From Armatimonadota bacterium (GTDB taxonomy: Bacteria > Armatimonadota > HRBIN16), in NCBI GenBank assembly GCA_028275265.1, contig JAPWUZ010000051.1:1-12439 (forward strand): 12,439 nucleotides of DNA. Reading direction: 5' to 3'. Below are positions 1 to 6,500 of the stretch, piece after piece; within the stretch, counting starts at the first letter, position 1; each line of letters starts with the position of its first letter. A program made the translations under genes and the position numbers. The notes below the pieces were generated by a model. That model did not search any database, was not told where the DNA came from, and saw nothing but the letters and a program-made list of their open reading frames with translations.

Positions 1-19
1 ACAACCGGCTACATTCTGT

Positions 20-33
20 GTGTTATCGAACAC
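20..33. other. Small dyad upstream of the rpoZ promoter
   Basis: GTGTT and AACAC (20-24 and 29-33) form a 5-base inverted repeat around ATCG, 13 bases upstream of the -35 box. It could be a weak operator or the remains of a terminator from an unseen gene to the left. Arms this short often occur by chance and no T-run follows. Nothing else is recognisable in 1-46. Confidence 0.2.
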
Positions 34-46
34 CCCCGTCTGTGCG

Positions 47-75
47 TTGACGATTGGCTACAAAGGCGGTATAAT
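47..75 (+). promoter_or_regulatory. Sigma-70-type promoter of rpoZ-dnaJ
   Basis: The -35 box TTGACG is at 47-52 and a perfect -10 box TATAAT at 70-75, separated by exactly 17 bases, the optimal spacing for the housekeeping sigma factor. Transcription should begin near 81-84, giving a leader of about 30 bases before the rpoZ start at 112. The near-consensus match predicts strong constitutive expression. No CIRCE element (the HrcA operator often found before dnaK/dnaJ operons) is visible, so the downstream dnaJ is probably not under HrcA control from this promoter. Confidence 0.85.
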
Positions 76-95
76 TCATGCGTGTGAACACAGAG

Positions 96-111
96 AAGAG
101 GTTGCGCAACC
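96..111 (+). promoter_or_regulatory. rpoZ ribosome binding site with adjoining palindrome
   Basis: AAGAGG at 96-101 is the best Shine-Dalgarno match, about 10 bases before the ATG at 112, slightly long spacing. The last two bases of that match begin a perfect 12-base palindrome, GGTTGCGCAACC (100-111), which touches the start codon. In RNA it could fold as a 4-bp stem with a GCGC loop that would partly cover the ribosome binding site; in DNA it could bind a symmetric dimer. Either regulatory role is inference. Confidence 0.55.
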
Positions 112-642
112 ATGATTCTACCTAACCCCGACAGGTTGAACCGATTCAATAAGTATGCGCTGGTGATACTGGCGGCAAAACGCGCCAAGCATCTACAAGA
201 GCAGGGTATCGCCCGTCGCTCGCTGGTGAAGAGCTCTTCCAGCAACCCACTGACCATTGCGCTGGAGGAGATCGCGGCGGGGCGGTTGATTCCCAGCTTT
301 AACCCTGAACCCCTGCCCGAGTTGATGGAACCGGAAGCCCCTGAAGCCTTGTTGACCGCTGAAGAGTTCGAAGAGGCGATGGCAAAGGTGGCGATGGCGG
401 TCGAGGCAGAGATTGCAGGTTCCGATAATGGTCATGGAGATACCGCAGTGGCGGCTGAGGTTGAGGAAGAAGCAGAGGAAACGGAGGAAGAGGATCTGGT
501 ACTGGAAGAGGAGGACATGTCTATCTCTGAGGAGTTAGACGAGGTGCTTGACCTGGACGAGGAAGATATTCCGCCGGAAGAGGGCGACCAGCAGAGCCTT
601 TTCGACGAGGGTCTACACAGCGAAGGTGAAGACGCAGAGTAG
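112..642 (+). CDS. rpoZ: DNA-directed RNA polymerase omega subunit with long acidic C-terminal tail
   Basis: The omega subunit binds and stabilises the beta-prime subunit and helps assemble core RNA polymerase in the cytoplasm. Residues 10-60 carry the family core: NRFNKYALVILAAKRAKHLQ, matching the usual 'NRFxLVxxAAKRARQL' helix, and NPLTIALEEIAAGRL, matching the 'xxTxIALxEIxxGxL' helix. The protein is 176 residues, against roughly 60-100 for common omegas. The extra part is a Pro/Glu-rich linker (about 61-85), a short Ala/Glu helix-like stretch (about 83-102) and a very acidic tail: by my count 31 of the last 60 residues are Asp or Glu. The start follows a near-consensus promoter and an AAGAGG ribosome binding site. 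The gene is the first of an operon with dnaJ. Identity rests on the conserved core; the role of the tail is unknown (it may compete with nucleic acid or contact other basic factors). Confidence 0.9.
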   Translation: MILPNPDRLNRFNKYALVILAAKRAKHLQEQGIARRSLVKSSSSNPLTIALEEIAAGRLIPSFNPEPLPELMEPEAPEALLTAEEFEEAMAKVAMAVEAEIAGSDNGHGDTAVAAEVEEEAEETEEEDLVLEEEDMSISEELDEVLDLDEEDIPPEEGDQQSLFDEGLHSEGEDAE

Positions 643-651
643 CGGTAGCGC

Positions 652-657
652 GAGGTG
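652..657 (+). promoter_or_regulatory. dnaJ ribosome binding site
   Basis: GAGGTG lies 5 bases before the ATG at 663, in the 20-base gap after the rpoZ stop codon. It fixes the dnaJ start, and the short gap without promoter or terminator signals supports co-transcription with rpoZ. Confidence 0.7.
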
Positions 658-662
658 TTTCC

Positions 663-1802
663 ATGCCGGGCGAGGTGGATTATTACGAAACGCTGGGAGT
701 CAGCAGGGACGCGACGCTGGAGGAGATTAAGCGCGCCTACCGACGGCTCGCCCGCCAGTACCACCCCGACGTGAACCCCGGCGACAAGCAGGCCGAGGAG
801 AAGTTCAAAGCGATTAACGAAGCGTACGAGGTGCTGAGCGACCCGGAAAAACGCCGGGCGTACGACCTGTTCGGGCGCGCCGGCGTCAGGGGTGGTACCA
901 CTGAACCCGACTTTGGTTTCGGTGATTTCGGCAACATCGGCGACCTGTTCGACCTGTTCTTCGGCACGGGTGGGGCACGCACCGAGACGCCGCGCGCGCA
1001 ACGCGGCAACGATTTGCGCGTGGATGTGGAAGTTACCCTGGAAGAGGTGGCTTCTGGCGCGCCCAAGACCATCCAGTATGCTCGCTTCCAGACCTGTACA
1101 CGCTGCGAGGGCAGCGGCGCGGAGCCCGGCGAAACGCCCACTACCTGCGCGACGTGCCGGGGGAGCGGGCGCGTACGTCATACGCAGCATACCCTGCTGG
1201 GAACCATCTCCACCGTGGTAACCTGCCCGAACTGCCATGGCGAAGGGAAGGTGATTTCGCGTCCGTGCACCCAGTGTCGTGGCGAGGGGCGCGTACGCAA
1301 TGTGGTGGAGCGCACCATCCGGGTGCCCCTCGGTGTGGAAGACGGTACCGCGGTGCAGTTCCTCGGCGAGGGCGACTCCGGCAGACGCGGCGGCGATAAC
1401 GGCGACCTCTACGTGGTGTTCCACGTGCGCCCGCATGAACGCTTCGAGCGGGAAGGTTCCAACCTGCACACCAAACTGACCATCTCCTTTGCGCAGGCTG
1501 CGCTGGGTGCGACGGTGAAAGTGCGCGGACTGGACGAAGATATCGAACTGGAAATCCCGCCGGGCACCCAGCCGGGCAGTGTGTTCCGCCTGTCAGGCAA
1601 GGGGCTGCCAAACCGCCGACAGGGACGGGGCGACCTGCTGGTACATGTGAATATCCACGTCCCCACTCACCTGAACGAGGTACAGCGCGGGCTTCTGCGT
1701 CAGTTCGCTGCCGCCTGCGGCGAGCGCTTTACCGACGTGCCCGAAGAAGAGAAGAGCTTCTTCGAGAAGTTCATCAGCGGACTGAAGGGCGAGAAAGGCT
1801 AA
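663..1802 (+). CDS. dnaJ: Chaperone protein DnaJ (Hsp40, type I)
   Basis: DnaJ delivers unfolded proteins to DnaK and stimulates its ATPase in the cytoplasm. The 379-residue protein has every part of a type I DnaJ at normal length. The J domain (about 5-70) contains the essential HPD motif at 34-36. A short Gly/Phe region (about 71-105) includes the DLFDLFFG stretch. The zinc-binding domain has four CxxCxGxG repeats starting at Cys145, Cys162, Cys188 and Cys202, so two zinc sites are complete. The C-terminal substrate-binding and dimerisation domains follow (about 210-360), with the usual GDLYVVFHV and GDLLVHV strands. It is the second gene after rpoZ, 20 bases downstream. It lacks the common neighbours grpE and dnaK within this window, so it may be a second DnaJ/CbpA-like paralogue or the organism's only, relocated copy. 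Its TAA overlaps the stop of the convergent gene by bases 1799-1802. Confidence 0.96.
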   Translation: MPGEVDYYETLGVSRDATLEEIKRAYRRLARQYHPDVNPGDKQAEEKFKAINEAYEVLSDPEKRRAYDLFGRAGVRGGTTEPDFGFGDFGNIGDLFDLFFGTGGARTETPRAQRGNDLRVDVEVTLEEVASGAPKTIQYARFQTCTRCEGSGAEPGETPTTCATCRGSGRVRHTQHTLLGTISTVVTCPNCHGEGKVISRPCTQCRGEGRVRNVVERTIRVPLGVEDGTAVQFLGEGDSGRRGGDNGDLYVVFHVRPHERFEREGSNLHTKLTISFAQAALGATVKVRGLDEDIELEIPPGTQPGSVFRLSGKGLPNRRQGRGDLLVHVNIHVPTHLNEVQRGLLRQFAAACGERFTDVPEEEKSFFEKFISGLKGEKG

Positions 1803-2962
1803 CGTCCCTTATCCTCCGCATGGCGTAATGCCTGCTCCATGTCTGCTATCAGCCTCTCCGGTGGTTCCAGCCCGATGTGTACCCGCAAGCCCCACCGCTG
1901 TTCCCCGTCGTAGTCCTCGATGAGCATTGGCAGGGCAAGGCTTTCGTATCCACCCCAGCTCACGCCGATATGGAACATCCGCAGTGCATCCACCACGCCC
2001 ACCGCCGCCTCGCGCCAGTTCTGCTTCAGCGTGAACGAAAACAGTCCACTGAAACCGCTCATCTGGCGTCGTGCCAGGTCGTGTTGCGGGTGAGACGGCA
2101 GCCCCGGGTACAGTACGCGATGCACTGCCGAGTGCTGCTCCAGCCATTGCGCTACTTTCAGAGCGTTCTGCTGGTGCTGGTGCAGGCGCGTGGGCAGTGT
2201 GCGCAGCCCGCGCAGGATAAGCCACCCGGCAAAGGGGTCCAGAATACCGCCAACCAGCGTCATCTCGCGGTGAATCGCCTCGATGTGCTGGCGTGAGGTA
2301 CACACCACCCCTGCAATCACATCGCTGTGTCCGCCCAGATACTTGCTTGCCGAATGCACCACGATATCCACCCCCAGCTGCATCGGTCGCTGGAAGATAG
2401 GCGTTGCCCACGTGTTGTCGATAATCGTGGTAATGCCATGCGACCGGGCGAGTGAACAGACCTCTTCCAGCGGTTGCAGCCACAGGTTGATGCTGGTGGG
2501 GCTTTCCAGGTAAAACACGCGCGTATTGGGGCGAAGCGCCTGCTCGAAATCCTCCACCCGGTCGCCGCGTACGAAGGTCACCTCCACCCCGAACCGGCTC
2601 AGGTAATCCTGGAGCAGGGCACGGGCAGGATAGTAGGCGTGCTTGACGCACACCACATGGTCGCCACTGCGCAGCTGGGACATCAGCGCCGCACTGATAG
2701 CCGCCATACCGGACGCAAAGCACCGTGCGTCCTCTGCCCCCTCTAGTGCGGCGAGCTTGGCGTTCAGGATGTCGGTGGTCGGGTTGGACTCGCGGGTGTA
2801 AATGTAGCGGCCCGCCCTGCGCGAGCGCGCTTCCACGCTGGGAGCGGTGAACAGGCTGTTCTGAAAGATGGGCGGCACCACCGAGCCCAGATAGCGTTCA
2901 GGCTCCTCCCCCCAGCGAGTGCATATCTCCTCAAAACTCAGCGGTTCTCTTTCCTCGTCCAC
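1799..2962 (-). CDS. PLP-dependent trans-sulfuration enzyme (cystathionine lyase / gamma-synthase family)
   Basis: This Cys/Met-metabolism enzyme uses pyridoxal phosphate to make or break cystathionine or related thioethers in the cytoplasm. It has 387 residues, the family norm. Visible signatures are Y55-x-R57 (phosphate contact from the partner subunit), the ASGMAA loop at 83-88, D182 in IDNTWATP (pyridine nitrogen contact), the PLP lysine K207 in SASKYLGGHSD, and R360 in LRVHIGLE (substrate carboxylate). SWGGYESL (335-342) and LRVHIGLE...LIADMEQAL resemble cystathionine beta-lyase MetC more than typical gamma-synthases, but subfamilies cannot be separated reliably by eye; gamma-synthase, gamma-lyase and methionine gamma-lyase remain possible. 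The start is a GTG at 2962: an in-frame stop lies six codons upstream (2978-2980) with no ATG between, and GAGG sits about 10 bases before the GTG. The 3' end overlaps dnaJ tail to tail. Confidence 0.9.
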   Translation of the reverse strand: MDEEREPLSFEEICTRWGEEPERYLGSVVPPIFQNSLFTAPSVEARSRRAGRYIYTRESNPTTDILNAKLAALEGAEDARCFASGMAAISAALMSQLRSGDHVVCVKHAYYPARALLQDYLSRFGVEVTFVRGDRVEDFEQALRPNTRVFYLESPTSINLWLQPLEEVCSLARSHGITTIIDNTWATPIFQRPMQLGVDIVVHSASKYLGGHSDVIAGVVCTSRQHIEAIHREMTLVGGILDPFAGWLILRGLRTLPTRLHQHQQNALKVAQWLEQHSAVHRVLYPGLPSHPQHDLARRQMSGFSGLFSFTLKQNWREAAVGVVDALRMFHIGVSWGGYESLALPMLIEDYDGEQRWGLRVHIGLEPPERLIADMEQALRHAEDKGR

Positions 2963-3001
2963 TACAGGCTTGCCTCGTCATCCGATTTCTCCTCGCCTGT
3001 T

Positions 3002-3007
3002 ATGATA
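3002..3007 (-). promoter_or_regulatory. Possible -10 box for the trans-sulfuration gene
   Basis: On the minus strand TATCAT differs from TATAAT at one base and lies about 40 bases before the GTG start at 2962. No good -35 box is found 16-18 bases upstream; that region is occupied by one arm of the inverted repeat at 3018-3059. The gene could instead be reached by read-through from the upstream lipoprotein operon across the 99-base gap. Confidence 0.3.
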
Positions 3008-3017
3008 CACCGCTGAC

Positions 3018-3059
3018 GGAGAGAATGCCTGCCCGCCTTTTGCAGAAGATATTCTCTCC
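3018..3059 (-). terminator. 9-bp inverted repeat after the lipoprotein gene, possible terminator or operator
   Basis: On the plus strand GGAGAGAAT (3018-3026) and ATTCTCTCC (3051-3059) are perfect 9-base arms around a 24-base loop. The loop contains a nested CTGC/GCAG pairing (minus-strand reading). The structure starts two bases after the lipoprotein stop codon, where a terminator is expected. However, no T-run follows on the minus strand, so it is not a classical intrinsic terminator. Its promoter-proximal arm lies where the -35 region of the next gene would be, so an operator role is also possible. Confidence 0.4.
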
Positions 3060-3061
3060 CA

Positions 3062-3499
3062 CTAAATGGGCGGCGCGCCGGGCGGCAATTCAAGCCCCTC
3101 GACCTCTAGCATGAGGGGGCTGCTTTGAGCGCGTATGCCGAAGATGTCCTCCGCTTCCACCGTGAGCTGATACCTCTGCACATTCGTACCGATGTTCGGC
3201 GATAGATTGAGGGTTGCTCGAAAGATATCCTGTCCCTCACTGTCCATCGCTACTGACGAGCGAGCGCCATCCGGTGCGACCACCAGCAACGTGACAGCGC
3301 GCACACCGTTATCATCGCGCACCTGCACGCTGACCTTTACCTGCCCTCCCGTGAAGCGCAAGCGCGTCGGCTCCAACTGCAGATTGCTAATGGACGGCGG
3401 GGTCATGGGTTGTGCTCCCGACAGGAACATCCCGCCACACCCAGTCAAGCCGGCAGCGGTCGCCAGCACCATCAGTAAGCCCAGCAGACGTTTTCGCAT
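3062..3499 (-). CDS. Small Ig-like lipoprotein, partner of the giant surface protein
   Basis: The function is not recognised. From the ATG at 3499 the product has 145 residues. It begins with a lipoprotein signal: a basic start (MRKR), a hydrophobic stretch, and the lipobox L18-T19-G20-C21, so Cys21 should be lipidated after cleavage by signal peptidase II. The mature part (about 120 residues) has a short Pro-rich linker and then one predicted beta-sandwich resembling bacterial Ig/cadherin-like folds (PPSISNLQLEP..., VSVQVRDDNGVRAVTLLV, YQLTVEAEDIFG), ending in PPGAPPI. A longer frame from a GTG at 3532 is possible, but the strong GGAGGAG site just before 3499 and the correctly placed signal peptide fix the ATG. 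It lies 11 bases after the giant gene's stop, so co-expression is very likely. It may anchor or chaperone the giant protein at the membrane; that is inference. Confidence 0.85.
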   Translation of the reverse strand: MRKRLLGLLMVLATAAGLTGCGGMFLSGAQPMTPPSISNLQLEPTRLRFTGGQVKVSVQVRDDNGVRAVTLLVVAPDGARSSVAMDSEGQDIFRATLNLSPNIGTNVQRYQLTVEAEDIFGIRAQSSPLMLEVEGLELPPGAPPI

Positions 3500-3503
3500 T
3501 GCG

Positions 3504-3510
3504 CTCCTCC
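3504..3510 (-). promoter_or_regulatory. Strong ribosome binding site of the lipoprotein gene
   Basis: On the minus strand GGAGGAG directly follows the giant gene's TAG stop (3511-3513) and lies 4 bases before the ATG at 3499 (6 bases if counted from the GGAGG core). Ribosomes ending on the giant gene would finish almost on top of this site, which suggests translational coupling. Confidence 0.8.
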
Positions 3511-6500
3511 CTAAGGCAGTATCAGGTCGCACTCCACATTCGCCTTAATCCAGTAGCCTTTCCACGGCTCCAGCTGATTACCGATGCCGGGAATGAGGCT
3601 GGCGTCGTAAATCAGCACGTAGTTGCCGCGGTTGGGGTCGGCAGGGTCCTGTTGCCAGCCCCATGCATAGTCCTCAATCCAGCCAGCCTGCTGCGCCTGC
3701 GCCAGTGACAGCACCTGATTGTTTGCCCGCACCTGAATCCGCTGCACGTCCCAGACGACGGGCGACTCTGTGGTGATTCCGAATAGATTCCAACCAGGCT
3801 GCAGGTGCACCATGCGCGAAGCCCTTACTCCCGCCAGCAGCCTCTGCGCCGGCGCAGGCAGTCGCACCCAGTACGCCTTGCCGGCTTCCAGTGCGGTGAT
3901 ATCGTTACCGACGCGGTACGTACCTGCTACCGGGTCCCACCAGGCAATGCGCAGTTGAGTCGGGTCAATGCCCAGCACAGCTGCCGGATTAGCCTCCAAA
4001 GGCAACATCGGCACCGAGATGAGCGACAAGCCAGCGGGAAATTCATTCGTTAGCCGCAGCGGAGCCACGTCCACGCTCTGTAACAGTGTGTTATCGTACT
4101 CGTTCATCTCCTCGATGGTGTTATCTGGATCGACGACGACAGTGATGTCGCGCGTGAGCAATCCGCGGTGGGCATCCCACAGTAGGGAGACCGTCTGTTG
4201 CTGTCTGGGTGACAGCGCAGCGACGGTAACATCCCCGATGTTCTGAGAGCCATACATCAGGCGCACTACAATGTTCTCCGCAGGCTCTTCGCCGCCATTG
4301 CGTACCACTACGCTCAGGCGGGTCCTGCCCTCTTCCTCTGCGGCACTGAGCTGCATCGGCATCAGGTTGGGCAAGCCAATTGCATTGACCTGTGCGGCAT
4401 CCAGTTTCACCAATTCCGTGCCCGCATCCGCTACTATTTGGAAGGTGTGTACCCCTTTGGCGGTATAGACGCGGTTATCGCCCGTACCGTCCCAGGTGAT
4501 ACTCTGCGCACCGCTCTTCGTGCCCAGACGGAATTGTCGCACCACCGCGCCCTCATCCGTGGTATCGGCGGCTCGGAATACCCGCACCACCACATCCGCA
4601 GGCTGAGAGAGGTTAAATCGCAGGGTTGTCGCTTCCCGACCAATCTTGAAGCTCTCCTGCGACAACGACACGCCCGTGATGGTCAACGCGCCTTCCACCA
4701 GCCGCACCGTTTTTTCGGCGATCTGTTCCGTTTGCGTTCCATCAGCGGGGATGCGCACGCGCACCACATAGCGACCCGCCGACAACGGCTGCTGAGCATC
4801 GTCTTTGCCATCCCACATGAATTCATGCGCCTGTGCGCTCAGCGGAGCCAGTGCGTGCAAAGTGCGCACCACCTGACCGTTACTGTTCAGCACCACCACT
4901 TCCACCGGCGCCTCACCGGTCAGACGGAAGCGCACGCGAACCGCGTCGTCCAGATTATCCCCATTCGGGCTGAAGGGGTCAGGGGCGACTGTCAGTTCCT
5001 TCACCTCTGCCGGTGCATCCGGGTTCACGACGAAGGTCCACTCCGCACTGCCCACATTGCCTGAAAGGTCAGAGGCGGAGACCTGCACTCGATGCTCACC
5101 CGTCGCCAGAGAGGTGGCTGGCTGATAGCGCAGGATCGCGGTTTGCATGTCGTATACTGCCTGCACCTCGCCGCCGTCGATGGTCATCCTCACACTGGCA
5201 GGAGCGATGCCGCCGCTATCCAGCACCTGCGCCGCAACCAACGGCTGAGCCGAGCGAACCGTCTCGCCTGCCGCCGGTGAAAGCGCGATTATCTGTGGCG
5301 CGATGGTATCCACGCTGGAGAGCGGGATCCATCCTGAGGACGCCAGTGTATCGCTCTGCAGGTTGACCGTCATGATGCCTGTGGAACCACGCGCGGGCAC
5401 AGGATGCACAACAACAGTGAAGGTGAACTCTTGCCCTGGAGCCAGAGCTGGGACCGTCGATGCCCCTGCAGACAAGATATCAAACGCTCCGGAGACCTGT
5501 ACCTGCACATTCACAGGCGAAGATGCCGCTCTACCCTCGTTACGTACCAGCACCTGCACCTGTTGCGTGCCGTCAGACTGTGGTGTAGCTGTTCCGGTGA
5601 CGTAAAGCACAGCCGGTAACTGCACACCCAATGTTTGAACCCGCTGCAATGCCTGCTCCAGCTCCGTCTCCGAGCCGGCGGTCAGGGCTATCGTCTCTTC
5701 CAGAAGGTTGTTATAGGTCTGTACGGCGTTCGCCGCCTCGGTGGGGTCGGAAGACTCCACAAAGCCCGCGGCTGCTGCAAGTAGTTGCATTCGCCGTGCG
5801 CTTCCCCGATCCACAGTGTCCGCTACTGCTCCTGCCTGCGCGGCGAAATTGGAGTCCTTCGCTGAGCCTTCCAGCCAGGTTTCGTTCAGCACCTGCTCGC
5901 GTGCGCGGATCCGCTCGTTCACCGTGTTGGCAGCCGCCACTAAATCGGTGACCGCCTGCTGAAGATGAAGCGGTGTCACCTGCTCGCTGCTTAAGAGGGT
6001 CGCGAGGCGCCGGGCTGCTGCCTCAAACTGCGCTGACTGGCGTGTGCGCCCACCGTAGACACCACGTCCACCAGTGCCCGTCAGCCAGCTGTTTAGCTCA
6101 TTCAACAGGTTCCGCCCCACGAAGTACTGCAGGGGAGCGGGTTCAGGTTCCCCAAACAAGGCGTAGTTCCAGATTAGCAGATGCGCGCCTTCTGCTCGCG
6201 CCCAGACAAGCTGCGTAGTGGCTGCCTGCGCCACCTTACCAATCGGCAGCAGCCCGTCCCCTATCGAGCCGATGAAGTTCAGCACATGTGCCCACCACGG
6301 CGTGTTGCCCAGGATGACGTCCCGTGAACTACGTAACGTATCGTTCAACCATCCGGCAAGCAGACCGAAAGGCTGTCCCATTGCCTGACGCCATTGCCGG
6401 TCATTCTGGATGGTATCCCGCACCTCTATGATGCGGCTTCGCTGCATGGCATCGTCTCCGGATAGCCTGTTGCCGCTGCGGATAGTCTGATCCAGCGCCC

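Noticed and set aside
432..1469. 345-residue open frame on the minus strand opposite rpoZ/dnaJ
   Set aside because: It lies antisense to two well-identified genes, and its Ser-rich C-terminal part is the reverse reading of the rpoZ Glu/Asp codons. It shows no family motif or start signal.
1809..2723. 304-residue minus-strand frame overlapping the trans-sulfuration gene
   Set aside because: It is a shifted frame of a gene with all catalytic residues intact; its Ala/Arg/Pro-rich product has no recognisable motif.
3500..3532. Upstream GTG start for the lipoprotein at 3532
   Set aside because: It would overlap the giant gene, lacks a good ribosome binding site and adds 11 residues before a standard lipoprotein signal; the ATG at 3499 has a strong site.
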